A stretch of 64,000 nt of DNA from Dyadobacter frigoris (GCF_005280585.1 NZ_SZVO01000002.1:629005-693004); one strand, 5' to 3'; numbered from the stretch's first letter, positions 1-9,162 are shown. Made by a program: numbers and translations. The notes: generated by a model from the letters alone, not told the origin.

Positions 1-492
1 CTTATTGACCTGAATCTGAACTTTATCAACCTGACTATTTTTACCTGTTGAAGTTAACTCAACCACATCAAACGTCTGCGCCCCTTCTTTCCTTTCCTGC
101 AAAAAAGCATATTTGAATCCTTTTTTATAAGCAGAATAAATTCTTGTTGGGTCAAGATCACCACCAGCCGAAGGATCAAAATCCTGAAGATTCACTTCAT
201 TTGTTTCCTTGATATACGTAGCCATCAACTTACCATCATTGAAAATTTCCTGTCCTGCCATTTTCAGACGAAATTTTGTGCCTTTCACTGTGGCGTCACC
301 TTTCAGAGACTTTCCTCCATCGGGCGTATAAGTAAAAATAGCTTTAAAAGATTTTATTTTCTGATACTTATTGCTCATCGCATCCAAAATAGCAGTCGAT
401 TTTTTATCTCCCTGGGCTTGTACCGTTGTTAACAAAGTTGTTGAAAATACAATGGTGGAAAGCACAAATGAGATTATTCTTAATCTTTTCAT
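1..492 (-). CDS. lolA: LolA-like outer-membrane lipoprotein carrier (3' end outside window)
   Basis: The first 164 codons are visible, starting at the ATG at 490-492; the rest lies beyond the left edge. The protein opens with a signal peptide ending near VQAQG, followed by a LolA-type beta-sheet domain (a motif like KSFKAIFTYTPDGG near residue 50, then repeated short strands). LolA proteins carry lipoproteins across the periplasm from the inner to the outer membrane. In many Bacteroidota lolA sits directly downstream of ftsK; here a three-gene sugar cassette lies between the two, all on the same strand. A second, more distant LolA-like protein is at 13887-14603. The family call is fairly firm; whether this is the main LolA cannot be settled from a partial gene. 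Confidence 0.82.
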   Translation of the reverse strand, partial: MKRLRIISFVLSTIVFSTTLLTTVQAQGDKKSTAILDAMSNKYQKIKSFKAIFTYTPDGGKSLKGDATVKGTKFRLKMAGQEIFNDGKLMATYIKETNEVNLQDFDPSAGGDLDPTRIYSAYKKGFKYAFLQERKEGAQTFDVVELTSTGKNSQVDKVQIQVNK

Positions 493-596
493 AATTATTA
501 ATTTAATTCTAAACTAGTTTCTCTAAAAAGTATGCCAGGTTTATACGGTACGCGAATTTAGACAAAGTTGTGGGATGAAGGTTTAAAATAACAAAC

Positions 597-653
597 AAAG
601 TCCTGGCTGCATTGTCAGCGCTTTGCGGCGTAGGACAACACAGTCAGGACTTT
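597..653 (-). terminator. Hairpin terminator after the ROK kinase gene
   Basis: Arms AAAGTCCTGGCTG (597-609) and CAGTCAGGACTTT (641-653) pair over 13 bases with one G-T wobble. On the minus strand the hairpin is followed by a T-rich stretch. It lies 16 bases past the stop codon of the kinase gene and separates the sugar cassette from the lolA-like gene. Confidence 0.72.
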
Positions 654-668
654 TATATTACAATTATT

Positions 669-1568
669 TTATAGCAACGCTGCCCCAAAAACTCCAGCAC
701 TATCTCCCAAACTTGGTTTCAGGATAGGCGTTGTGATTACACCGTTATTGAAAATATATTTTTTGATTCTTTCGTATCCTTCGGTATACAATAGATCAAT
801 ATTACCTACACCTCCGCCAATAACAATCAAACCAGGATCAAGGACATTAATCAATGTAGAAATGGCACGGCCATAATATTCAAGCAAGCGATCAATCGCT
901 GCTGCTGCGTGAAGATCAGTACCTGCCTGATATCTTTCCAGGATTGTTTTCAAAGATAATTTTTCACCGCTTTGCTGCTGGTAAAATCTTTCCAATGCCG
1001 GGCCGGAAATAACCTGCTCAACACATCCCTTTTTACCGCAATAACAAGGTTCTCCATTTTCTTCCAGAATATTATGTCCCCATTCACCGCCGATGCCATG
1101 ATGCCCGCCGATAATCTTTTTGTTGACAACCAATCCGCCACCAACACCGGTTCCCATGATCACGCCAAAAACAACTTCGGCTTCCGGATAGTCTTTTCCG
1201 GCTCCCATCAGTGCTTCTGCAAGCGCAAAAGAGTTGGCATCGTTGGCAAGTTTAACAGGGATTCCAAGAATGTCTTCCAGGTCTTTCTGCATCGGCTTAC
1301 CATTCAGACAAGTCGTATTTGAGTTTTTCATCAGATTGGTATCCGGTTCAGAAACACCCGGAGTTGCAAAACCAACTTTGGCTGGTTTCTCTCCTATTTC
1401 CTCAGACACTAAATCAATCAACTTTTTTATTTGGGATAAAATATGCTCATATCCCTTATCCGATTCCGTTGGCAGCCTTTTGCGGATAACTACCGCTAAA
1501 TCGTTTTCTGAATCCAATACAGCACATTCTATTTTTGTGCCTCCTAAATCTATTCCCCAGAGTTTCAT
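669..1568 (-). CDS. ROK-family sugar kinase (glucokinase or fructokinase type)
   Basis: A 299-residue ROK kinase that should phosphorylate a hexose with ATP in the cytoplasm. The phosphate-binding loop is at residues 6-12 (DLGGTK), the catalytic Asp is probably D110 in LANDAN, and the ROK zinc site is complete: H165, C175, C177 and C182. No helix-turn-helix is present, so this is an enzyme and not a repressor. It starts 6 bases after the MFS sugar transporter gene and is the last gene of an operon CE15 esterase - transporter - kinase. This context suggests it traps the imported sugar as its phosphate. The exact substrate (glucose, fructose, mannose or an amino sugar) cannot be read from sequence. 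Confidence 0.9.
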   Translation of the reverse strand: MKLWGIDLGGTKIECAVLDSENDLAVVIRKRLPTESDKGYEHILSQIKKLIDLVSEEIGEKPAKVGFATPGVSEPDTNLMKNSNTTCLNGKPMQKDLEDILGIPVKLANDANSFALAEALMGAGKDYPEAEVVFGVIMGTGVGGGLVVNKKIIGGHHGIGGEWGHNILEENGEPCYCGKKGCVEQVISGPALERFYQQQSGEKLSLKTILERYQAGTDLHAAAAIDRLLEYYGRAISTLINVLDPGLIVIGGGVGNIDLLYTEGYERIKKYIFNNGVITTPILKPSLGDSAGVFGAALL

Positions 1569-1574
1569 TAAATA

Positions 1575-2825
1575 CTATCGAACTTTGTAAAATTTATAAC
1601 CAAACAAAAATATCACAAAATAGCAGATGATCGGCAGGTAATATGCCGTCGCTACATTTTGCTCTGCCAACATTCCCATAGCAAACGGGAAAAGAGCACC
1701 ACCTACAACACCCATAGAAATGAATGAAGAAGCTTGCTGTGTGTGTGAACCAAGATTTTTTAATCCAAGACTAAAAATGGTTGGAAACATAATACTCATG
1801 AAGAAATTGAGCATCAGCAGCGCTATAAACGAAGGCCAGCCCAAACTTTGCGTGATGATCAAACACATAACCGCATTGCCGGTTGCAAAAATTGCCAGCA
1901 GCGTATGTGGTTTTATGTAGCGCATTAAAAATGTTCCTACAAAACGGCCAACCAATAACATGGCCATAAAAAGAACCATATAATTACCGGCAACTTCATC
2001 CGTAAAGCCCATTTTCTCATGACCGTAATTGATGAAAAACGCCCAGGTTCCCGATTGTGCCGCTACATTAAAAAACTGAGCAATTACTGCCCATACAAAA
2101 TGCTTGTGCTCAATCAGTTTTTTACCTGGTTTTATATCAATATTGACTGCATCAGGATCCAGAGCCTCAACATGAGGATCGGTTAAAGGCGGTACTTTTA
2201 CAAAAGAAAAGCAAACTGCTATTCCGGCAATAACACTGCCGATAACGATATATAAAACCTTAACAGAAGTTAAATCTGTACTTCCTTCAACATTATTTCT
2301 TAATAAAAAGTACGAACCAATGGCAGGTCCCAGAATTGCGCCTAATGCATTAAAAGCCTGAGCAAAGTTGATACGCTGATCACTTGTACGCTGATCACCC
2401 AGAGAAGCTACAAATGGATGCGCAACCGTTTCAAGCGTAGAAAGGCCGCAACCAAGAATAAATAATGCAAGTCCGAAAAGTGTAAATGAACCGGCATTTG
2501 CCGCAGGGACAAACAAAAAAGAACCCGTGGCAAAAAGAGAAAGTCCAAGCAATACTCCGTTTTTATACCCAAAACGTTTCATGAATAAACCTGCCGGAAT
2601 CCCCATTACAAAATAAGCTCCAAAGATGGCAAATTGAACAAAAGCAGATTGTGTTTTGGTAAGACTTAAAGTATGCTGAAAATGTTTGTTCAAAACATCA
2701 CCCATTGTGATCGCTATTCCCCATAACATGAAGAGCGACGTTACGAAAATCATGGTGACAAGAAATCGGCTTTCTGTAAATTTGGCCTTAGTTATTTCCT
2801 TACCAGGCGAAGAAATTGAGCTCAT
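1575..2825 (-). CDS. MFS sugar:proton symporter, FucP/GluP type
   Basis: A 416-residue inner-membrane transporter with about twelve hydrophobic segments. The layout matches the fucose/glucose-galactose symporter group of the major facilitator superfamily: an early segment with LFMLWGIAITMGDVLNKHF, the loop FMKRFGYKNG after TM2, and the conserved TVAHPFVASLG stretch near residue 135. It should bring a monosaccharide in with protons. It sits 36 bases after the CE15 esterase gene and 6 bases before the ROK kinase gene, so uptake and phosphorylation are coupled in one operon. Substrate specificity is not determined. Confidence 0.9.
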   Translation of the reverse strand: MSSISSPGKEITKAKFTESRFLVTMIFVTSLFMLWGIAITMGDVLNKHFQHTLSLTKTQSAFVQFAIFGAYFVMGIPAGLFMKRFGYKNGVLLGLSLFATGSFLFVPAANAGSFTLFGLALFILGCGLSTLETVAHPFVASLGDQRTSDQRINFAQAFNALGAILGPAIGSYFLLRNNVEGSTDLTSVKVLYIVIGSVIAGIAVCFSFVKVPPLTDPHVEALDPDAVNIDIKPGKKLIEHKHFVWAVIAQFFNVAAQSGTWAFFINYGHEKMGFTDEVAGNYMVLFMAMLLVGRFVGTFLMRYIKPHTLLAIFATGNAVMCLIITQSLGWPSFIALLMLNFFMSIMFPTIFSLGLKNLGSHTQQASSFISMGVVGGALFPFAMGMLAEQNVATAYYLPIICYFVIFLFGYKFYKVR

Positions 2826-2861
2826 TTTTTATTTATTGTAAGATTAGTTGTTTAGATGTTT

Positions 2862-4106
2862 TTATTTTTGGAGGCGTAAGTTAGAGAAAATTAGAAACTG
2901 TTGCCAATCAAAACTTGTCACGTCATGCCCGCCGGTCCGGATATGGTAGCCGATTTGCCCCATTACAGACTTGTTTAAGGCAGGTATTTCTTTTACCGGC
3001 AGTCCGTCAGTTTTCAAAAAACGATAGAGCTTATCCGCTTCTTTTGCTGAAGCAAATTCACCCTCGGGGTCAGAATTCTTATCCCCTTCCGAACTGGCAA
3101 TGTACACAGGGCGAGGCGCGATCAAATCAATGATAAGATGCTGATCGAACGGCAGTAAGGTGTCTTTATCCATGTATTTTCTGAAACTTTTAGCATACCA
3201 ATGTGGAAAAACTGTGTTTAATCTTCGGATATTTTCACCTATCCCGCGGTGGAATAATTTCGCTCCGCCGGCACCGGATTCGTTACTGATTACCATGGCA
3301 AAACGAGTGTCATTAGCACCAGCCCAAAGTGCAGCTTTTCCCAATCTCGAAAAACCAAAAACTGCAACTTTTTTTGCATTAATATCTTTATCCGTTTCCA
3401 GATAATCCATTCCACGGCTCAAAGCCCACGCCCAGGCAGCAACGGTACTAAAATTATCGTCACGATTTTGAAGTTCAGGATATAAAACATGAACACCCGT
3501 TTGAAAATATTCTTCCTTACGATCCGAGGCAATTTCTTCCCGGTAAATCGTGGCCAGAGCAAAACCTGCATCAATGATACTGTCCACCTGCCACTGACTT
3601 GCGTTCACACCACGGCAGGCGTCAGTCGCTTTTCCGTTAATTGCACAGGGAAATATTTTGCTGTTTTCAACCCAGGCTTCGGTTAGTTTTATTCCGGGAT
3701 CGGAGTTGATTGCCTGGTTTCCGATAAAATTAATTCCAATAATGGCAGGAACGGGATGTTTGGCCTTGTTCGGGATGTAGATAAGAATGTCAAATTTGGC
3801 CTCTTTGCCATTTTCCTTGATGTGAACAGTCACCTGTTTTCGGGTAGCTTTTCCGCCTAATGCATTTTTGTCGTTATCAAAAACTTCAAAGCGCATGTCT
3901 TTCGGCCGACCAGGAGATGTGCCGTACATCTCATTCCGAAAAGTTTGAAGTAATTCTTCCCTTCGCGCATTCCATTGTTTTACAGAAGTAACTTTGGTAC
4001 CATTATCAAATGTTAGTGGATCAGGGATATTTGAATCTTCATTTTGGCCATAAGACAAAAAACTTACTGAAAATAAAAAAAAAGACAACCAGAATTTACT
4101 TTTCAT
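2862..4106 (-). CDS. CE15-type glucuronoyl esterase
   Basis: A 414-residue secreted alpha/beta hydrolase with a signal peptide (cleavage near SYGQ, residue 20). The nucleophile motif GFSRLGK places Ser253; Glu276 in NESG lies 23 residues later, the same spacing as in fungal glucuronoyl esterases; the catalytic His is probably H394 in GGHD. Family CE15 enzymes cut the ester between 4-O-methyl-glucuronic acid of xylan and lignin alcohols. First gene of the operon with the MFS symporter and ROK kinase. No xylanase or glucuronidase is in the window. The related acetyl-xylan esterase family is a weaker alternative, because the NESG acid is typical of CE15. Confidence 0.85.
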   Translation of the reverse strand: MKSKFWLSFFLFSVSFLSYGQNEDSNIPDPLTFDNGTKVTSVKQWNARREELLQTFRNEMYGTSPGRPKDMRFEVFDNDKNALGGKATRKQVTVHIKENGKEAKFDILIYIPNKAKHPVPAIIGINFIGNQAINSDPGIKLTEAWVENSKIFPCAINGKATDACRGVNASQWQVDSIIDAGFALATIYREEIASDRKEEYFQTGVHVLYPELQNRDDNFSTVAAWAWALSRGMDYLETDKDINAKKVAVFGFSRLGKAALWAGANDTRFAMVISNESGAGGAKLFHRGIGENIRRLNTVFPHWYAKSFRKYMDKDTLLPFDQHLIIDLIAPRPVYIASSEGDKNSDPEGEFASAKEADKLYRFLKTDGLPVKEIPALNKSVMGQIGYHIRTGGHDVTSFDWQQFLIFSNLRLQK

Positions 4107-4148
4107 TAAGGATTTATCGGTTAGGAATACGGTATAAGGCTATCCGTT

Positions 4149-4156
4149 CAAAAGTA
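4149..4156 (-). promoter_or_regulatory. Possible Bacteroidota -7 box for the CE15 operon
   Basis: The minus strand reads TACTTTTG, which fits the Bacteroidota -7 consensus TAnnTTTG. A start about 7 bases downstream would give a leader of about 35-40 bases before the ATG at 4106. I see no convincing -33 TTTG element at the usual distance, so this is only a candidate. Confidence 0.3.
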
Positions 4157-4228
4157 TACAATGGTGATAGTTTACTGATATTACTCTTTCCATGTTGTAA
4201 AATTTAATATTGACAGTTAGTACAAAAA

Positions 4229-4279
4229 AAATGACTTTTGATGCATGAAGGTTAAACCAACATATATCAAAAGTCATTT
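4229..4279 (-). terminator. Terminator after ftsK
   Basis: AAATGACTTTTGAT (4229-4242) pairs perfectly with ATCAAAAGTCATTT (4266-4279), a 14-base stem with a 23-base loop. On the minus strand a run of T follows (complement of the A run at 4224-4230). It lies 20 bases past the ftsK stop codon. Confidence 0.85.
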
Positions 4280-4298
4280 ACCTATCTTGAATGTCAAA

Positions 4299-6860
4299 TT
4301 ATCCGCTAATTCCCATCGATCTTAGATGGTCATCCAGCTGGCTTAAATCATGGAACATAACGTCTCTTGCTTTACTGCCTGTAAATGGGCCAACGACACC
4401 GATTAATTCCAGCTGGTCCATAATCCGGCCGGCACGGTTGTAACCCAGCTTCATTTTTCGCTGTATCAAAGAAGTACTTCCTTGCTGATGTGTAATGATC
4501 AGTCGTGCTGCCTCTGGAAGCAGTTGGTCAAAATCATCGGTATTTACTTCACTTCTGGATTCAGAGTTTTCGTCGCCTTCGTATTCTGGCAAGGCGTAAG
4601 CTTCGTCATAGCCACGTTGAGAACCGATAAATTCACAGACATCTTCAATTTCTCTTGTATCAATGAAAGGACATTGCAAACGAATTACTTCTGAATTAAT
4701 CGCCAGAAGCATATCTCCTTGTCCAACCAATTGTTCAGCACCGCCCATATCAAGAATCGTCCTTGAATCAATACTGGACGTTACCCGGAAAGATAAACGT
4801 GCCGGGAAATTGGCCTTGATCAAACCGGTAATAACCTTTACAGATGGCCGCTGTGTGGCAACTACCAGGTGAATTCCTACCGCACGAGCAAGCTGAGCCA
4901 AACGGGCAATCGGTGTTTCCACTTCTTTTCCAGCCGTCATCATCAAATCCGCAAGCTCATCAATAACCAAAACAATATAGGGCAAAAATTTGTGGCCTTT
5001 TTCAGGACTCAGTCGTCTCTGCGCAAACTTGGTATTGTATTCTTTCAGATTTCTTACAGAAGCTTCTTTCAAAAGATCATAACGTGAATCCATTTCAATA
5101 CACAATGAATTCAGGGTAAAAATTACCTTTTTGGTGTCAGTAATAATCGCTTCGTCCGCATTAGGCAATTTTGCCAAAAAGTGTCTTTCCAGTTTGTTGA
5201 AAAGCGTTAATTCTACTTTTTTAGGATCGACAAGAACAAACTTTAATTCTGCCGGATGCTTTTTGTAAATCAAAGATGCCAGGATAACATTTAGCCCAAC
5301 AGACTTTCCTTGTCCGGTGGCTCCGGCCATGAGTAAATGGGGCATTTTGGCCAAATCTGCAATGTGAATTTCATTGGAAATGGTTTTCCCCAGGACAATT
5401 GGCAAATCGTATGTCGACTTCTGAAAACGCTCGTTCATCAAAACCGAACGAATGAAAACGGTTTCCCGATTTTTGTTCGGAACCTCGATACCAATCGTTC
5501 CACGGCCTGGCATAGGCGCAATAATACGAATCCCGAGAGCCGCCAAACTTAGTGCAATATCACCTTCAAGATTCTTGATTTTGGAAATCCTTACACCAGC
5601 TTCCGGAATAATTTCATACAGCGTAACCGTCGGCCCGATGGTTGCCTTGATTTTCGAAATATTGATCCCGTAACTTCCAAGGGTTTCGACAATCTTGGTT
5701 TTGTTACTTTCTAGTTCTTCCTGTGTTACCTTTTCATGCTGATTGTCAATGACATCACTCAGCAAATTATAGGTCGGAAATTGGTAAGAAGGCAAATCCA
5801 GCATCGGATCATATTGCCCGAATTCACGCAGAATAGAAGCGTTAACATCTTCATCATCAACGACCTCACGTATTTCTCTTGGCAAAAGCGTTTCACTGGA
5901 AACTTCAAGTTCCAGTTCAAGATCCGTCGCAGGTACAGGTACAACTGGCGGACTGACAATTGCAGCTGGTTTTACAAATTCTTCCTTATTTAAAACTTCC
6001 AGTACATGGACGCCGTTCTGTTTCTCTTCTTTTTCAGGTTCGACAACTCGCGGAATGATGATATCGTCGTCATAGGTGTCATTAGCCACGGAAACATATT
6101 CAGGCTGCTTTACGGGCTGCTTCTGAATTTCCATTTCAACATCAGGGATGTCTGAACTTACATTTTGGTCAGGAACTTCCGCCTCGTTAACAACCGTTTC
6201 TTCTTTTTCGGGCTTGCGCTGCCAGTTTTCAACCAATGTTTTGGCATCATAGAAGTACACCGCAAAGACAAACAAGGCAAAGAAAATTGGTATAATACTT
6301 CCCCATTTAAGCCAGTCAAAAAGCCAGACATTAACCATGTAGCCAAAACCGCCCGAAGCAAAACTCATCGTATTTTCTGAATTGCTCATCAGCACAATGT
6401 AGCCCATCAGCACACTCACCCAAAGCGTGTAGAAAATAACTTCTTGTGTAGCACGTGTAAGCGGGAGCAATTCTTTACCAAAAGCAATTTTCCACCCGGC
6501 CAGAATCGGAACAAAAGGAAGTAATAACGCACCGACTCCAAACCACCGGTAAACAAAAATATGTGAAAATGTAGCACCAAGCACGCCTAAAAAATTTCGC
6601 GTCTGCCGACCGGCATCACGAATAGATTCCTGCCCCAAAGCATCAATAATACTTTGGTCGGCTAATCCGGTAACGATATAGGATATAAACGATACTTCTA
6701 AAATAATCCCGGCCAAAAGGAAAAAAATCCCCCAGGCCAATGTACTTTTCGGGCTTGAAAATATACTGTCCCAATCCAGAGATAATCTGAACCGGGGTCT
6801 TACACTTTCTTCTTCTGTCCTCGTTCGTTGTGTGTTTCCTCTCAGCTTATTTACAGACAT
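4299..6860 (-). CDS. ftsK: DNA translocase FtsK/SpoIIIE
   Basis: An 853-residue septal DNA pump that moves chromosome ends through the division site. Order of parts: four N-terminal membrane segments within about residues 38-200, a charged linker rich in Glu and Val (about 210-340), the alpha/beta motor with Walker A GATGQGKS at 513-520 and Walker B D634-E635 (VIDELADLM), and a C-terminal winged-helix gamma domain (about 785-853) that reads polar KOPS-like sites. Length is usual for Bacteroidota. The gene lies 65 bases after pyrD on the same strand and ends in a strong terminator. Confidence 0.97.
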   Translation of the reverse strand: MSVNKLRGNTQRTRTEEESVRPRFRLSLDWDSIFSSPKSTLAWGIFFLLAGIILEVSFISYIVTGLADQSIIDALGQESIRDAGRQTRNFLGVLGATFSHIFVYRWFGVGALLLPFVPILAGWKIAFGKELLPLTRATQEVIFYTLWVSVLMGYIVLMSNSENTMSFASGGFGYMVNVWLFDWLKWGSIIPIFFALFVFAVYFYDAKTLVENWQRKPEKEETVVNEAEVPDQNVSSDIPDVEMEIQKQPVKQPEYVSVANDTYDDDIIIPRVVEPEKEEKQNGVHVLEVLNKEEFVKPAAIVSPPVVPVPATDLELELEVSSETLLPREIREVVDDEDVNASILREFGQYDPMLDLPSYQFPTYNLLSDVIDNQHEKVTQEELESNKTKIVETLGSYGINISKIKATIGPTVTLYEIIPEAGVRISKIKNLEGDIALSLAALGIRIIAPMPGRGTIGIEVPNKNRETVFIRSVLMNERFQKSTYDLPIVLGKTISNEIHIADLAKMPHLLMAGATGQGKSVGLNVILASLIYKKHPAELKFVLVDPKKVELTLFNKLERHFLAKLPNADEAIITDTKKVIFTLNSLCIEMDSRYDLLKEASVRNLKEYNTKFAQRRLSPEKGHKFLPYIVLVIDELADLMMTAGKEVETPIARLAQLARAVGIHLVVATQRPSVKVITGLIKANFPARLSFRVTSSIDSRTILDMGGAEQLVGQGDMLLAINSEVIRLQCPFIDTREIEDVCEFIGSQRGYDEAYALPEYEGDENSESRSEVNTDDFDQLLPEAARLIITHQQGSTSLIQRKMKLGYNRAGRIMDQLELIGVVGPFTGSKARDVMFHDLSQLDDHLRSMGISG

Positions 6861-6925
6861 TTATCCCGGTGCTTATTTTTTATGAATGTATGAAGTGCTT
6901 TCTGTTTTTTCAATCAGGCCGTCTA

Positions 6926-7957
6926 TTATTTTGCCACCATTGCCTTGCAGATTTTCTTAACCAAGCCAGGGCCTTCATAAATGAAGCTGGTGTAAATTTG
7001 CAGCAGACTTGCGCCGGCATTCCGTTTTTCCAGGGCATCCGCCGGGGAAGCTATTCCCCCAACCCCGATAACCGGAAACGCATTTCCTGATCTGTCGCAA
7101 AGATAACGAATTACCTCAGTAGCCCGGTATTTCAATGGTTGTCCGCTTAGCCCGCCCGCACCAATAATATCCAGCGATTCTTTTGAAGTTTTTAAATCCG
7201 CACGACTTATCGTAGTATTTGTAGCAATAACGCCGGCAATTCCGGTTTCTTTCACAATATCAATAATATCGTCCAACTGACTGAAAGTCAAATCCGGAGC
7301 AATTTTCAAAAATATTGGTTTTGGATTTGGTCTTTGTTTATTACGAATTTGCAGCTCGCGAAGGATTTCTGTCAAAGGTCCTTTTTCCTGCAAATCACGC
7401 AATCCCGGCGTGTTTGGCGAGCTTACATTCACTACAAAATAATCAACAACATCAAATAATTCATTGAAACAAATGATGTAATCGCTAAGCGCCTGCTCAT
7501 TTGGCGTGTCTTTATTTTTACCAATATTTCCACCAACCAGAATTTTTGATTTACGATAACGTAGTTTTGCAGCCGCAACAGCTGCACCTTTGTTGTTAAA
7601 ACCCATCCGGTTAATAAGTCCTTTATCCTCCTTCACACGAAAAAGACGTGGTTTATCATTTCCGGGCTGAGGGCGCGGCGTAACCGTTCCAATTTCAATA
7701 TAACCAAAACCCAAAGCTTCGAGCTGATCGACCATTTCTGCATTTTTATCAAAACCAGCAGCCAGACCAATCGGATTCCGAAAGCGCAAACCTGCTACTT
7801 CCTGCACCAGATCAGGATGTTCAAATGTGTACAAACTTCTTAGCAAAGCCGGAACACCAGGAATTTTAAAAGCGATTTGCAGCATTTCACAAACAAAGTA
7901 ATGAATACGCTCGGCATCGAACCGGAAGAAGATCGGTAAAAGGATATATTTATACAT
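6926..7957 (-). CDS. pyrD: Dihydroorotate dehydrogenase (quinone), class 2
   Basis: A 343-residue membrane-associated FMN enzyme of pyrimidine synthesis that oxidises dihydroorotate to orotate and passes electrons to the quinone pool. The class 2 marks are present: an N-terminal amphipathic extension before the barrel, [29 protein letters not shown], the catalytic-serine segment [14 protein letters not shown], and the FMN-phosphate site GVGGI near the end. It lies 65 bases upstream of ftsK and could be cotranscribed with it. A TAnnTTTG-like box (minus strand, 7962-7969) is only 4 bases from the ATG and is probably chance. Confidence 0.97.
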   Translation of the reverse strand: MYKYILLPIFFRFDAERIHYFVCEMLQIAFKIPGVPALLRSLYTFEHPDLVQEVAGLRFRNPIGLAAGFDKNAEMVDQLEALGFGYIEIGTVTPRPQPGNDKPRLFRVKEDKGLINRMGFNNKGAAVAAAKLRYRKSKILVGGNIGKNKDTPNEQALSDYIICFNELFDVVDYFVVNVSSPNTPGLRDLQEKGPLTEILRELQIRNKQRPNPKPIFLKIAPDLTFSQLDDIIDIVKETGIAGVIATNTTISRADLKTSKESLDIIGAGGLSGQPLKYRATEVIRYLCDRSGNAFPVIGVGGIASPADALEKRNAGASLLQIYTSFIYEGPGLVKKICKAMVAK

Positions 7958-8108
7958 TCTGCAAAAATAGAATGTTTGGGGGGAAGGGAGGAACGGTGTG
8001 GGTTTTTTATTTTTGGAAGGACACAGAATTAATTATTCAAAATAAAAAAACATCTTGTCTTAGTCAAAAACATATAAAAAATAACAGCGGCAAATCATGT
8101 AACTTTTA

Positions 8109-8116
8109 TAAATTTG
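8109..8116 (+). promoter_or_regulatory. Possible -7 box for the TPR gene
   Basis: TAAATTTG fits TAnnTTTG and lies 31 bases before the ATG at 8148, which would give a leader of roughly 25 bases. No clear -33 element is seen, so the call is weak. Confidence 0.28.
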
Positions 8117-8147
8117 TTAACAGCCTTTCTTTTTTTAATCTTCGTTC

Positions 8148-8804
8148 ATGAAAAAAATTATTTTTATCGCATTACTGATCCTTTCTTCATTTACATCTTT
8201 CTCACAGAACCAAAATGAAAAATTTGAAGAGTGCCTTACCTATGTAAAATCCAATAATTTGAATAAGGCCGAAAGCTGTTTTCAATCACTTTTAGAAACT
8301 GACAGGAAAAATAAAGACATTATTTTCAATTTAGCCTATGTAAAGCTAAACTTAAATAAAAGAGAGGAGGCTATTGTTTTATTACAAAAGGCAGTACAAT
8401 TGAACGACCGTGAGGCAGCAAAAGTATTAACGCAAGAATTGCATGAAAAAATTGCTTATTATGATACCATGCTGGTTGATTACGTAGATGAAAAACCACT
8501 TGTCATTAATGGAGATAAACGTGAAGATATAATAGTAAAATCTGGGAGGCTTAATCCGGTTTTAGAAAAACAGATCATGCAACAATTTAAGAAGACTAGG
8601 ATCAATCCAAAAAATTTCAAGGGAGGCAGGCTTTTCTTACAATTGTTTATTGAAAAAGATGGCTCCTTAAATTGCATTGCTTATAACGTGACCGCAGCGG
8701 AACAAGTGGTTTTAACTGAAGGCTTTAAGAAAATTATCTTAGTTCCGGGTAAACATGAAGGAAAAGCAGTTATCGTAAGGGGCTGGAACCTGCCGATAAG
8801 TTAA
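8148..8804 (+). CDS. Exported TPR protein with a TonB-C-like tail
   Basis: A 218-residue protein with a signal peptide (residues 1-19, cleavage near SFSQ). Residues 24-105 form about two TPR helices pairs (CLTYVKSNNLNKAESCFQSL and NLAYVKLNLNKREEAIVLL). From about residue 155 to the end the pattern resembles the TonB C-terminal domain common in Bacteroidota: a strand LFLQLFIEKDGSL, a helix ending in a PGKHEGKAV turn, and a last strand GWNLPIS. TonB-C normally touches outer-membrane receptors or serves as a plug-binding module, but there is no retained membrane anchor or proline spacer here. It stands alone between pyrD (divergent) and a convergent small gene. Function unknown. Confidence 0.7.
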   Translation: MKKIIFIALLILSSFTSFSQNQNEKFEECLTYVKSNNLNKAESCFQSLLETDRKNKDIIFNLAYVKLNLNKREEAIVLLQKAVQLNDREAAKVLTQELHEKIAYYDTMLVDYVDEKPLVINGDKREDIIVKSGRLNPVLEKQIMQQFKKTRINPKNFKGGRLFLQLFIEKDGSLNCIAYNVTAAEQVVLTEGFKKIILVPGKHEGKAVIVRGWNLPIS

Positions 8805-8876
8805 GTTATTGCATTAATATTTCGAAAAAAAAATTTCAAAGTATTATTTTCTTTCACTTTCTATTTGATAAGATGA

Positions 8877-8897
8877 TTATGGAATTATATTCCATAA
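8877..8897. repeat. Short perfect palindrome between convergent genes
   Basis: TTATGGAAT and ATTCCATAA form a 9-base perfect stem with a 3-base loop. There is no T run after it on the plus strand, so it is a weak terminator at best; it could also be a protein-binding site. Confidence 0.35.
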
Positions 8898-8937
8898 GGG
8901 CTTAAATTTGATAAATATTCACAACCTCTCTAAAAAA

Positions 8938-9162
8938 TTACCGTTCTTTCATCCAATCAGGCGTATAAATTTTAATTTTTCTTTTTCCTGACTTAGTTCT
9001 TTCCCAATCATCAACTTTCGGAAACAATTTCCTTTTCTCAGCAAGCATTATAAAAAAATTTTCAAATCGCTCTTGAAGGATCTTATTTTCCTTTTCCCAA
9101 AGGTTATATTCGTTAAGCTCCTGAAAAGTCTTAAAAACCTTGGAAAACTTTTTCTTTTTCAT
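8938..9162 (-). CDS. Small basic protein of unknown function
   Basis: I choose the ATG at 9160-9162, giving 74 residues. The open frame reaches back to 9210, but those extra codons lie inside the hairpin terminator of the upstream hexosaminidase gene, so they are unlikely to be translated. The protein is rich in Lys and Glu, starts MKKKKFSKVFKTFQELNEY, is predicted mainly helical, and ends in a basic stretch GKRKIKIYTPDWMKER. It has no signal peptide or membrane segment. I do not recognise the family. It is convergent with the TPR gene. A real gene is likely but not certain. Confidence 0.5.
   Translation of the reverse strand: MKKKKFSKVFKTFQELNEYNLWEKENKILQERFENFFIMLAEKRKLFPKVDDWERTKSGKRKIKIYTPDWMKER

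Noticed and set aside
972..1590. Plus-strand frames of 116 and 118 codons opposite the ROK kinase gene
   Set aside because: They are frames opposite a strongly supported gene, with odd composition and no recognisable domain.
7962..7969. TAnnTTTG box on the minus strand before pyrD
   Set aside because: It lies 4 bases from the start codon and has no -33 partner; in AT-rich DNA such matches are expected by chance.
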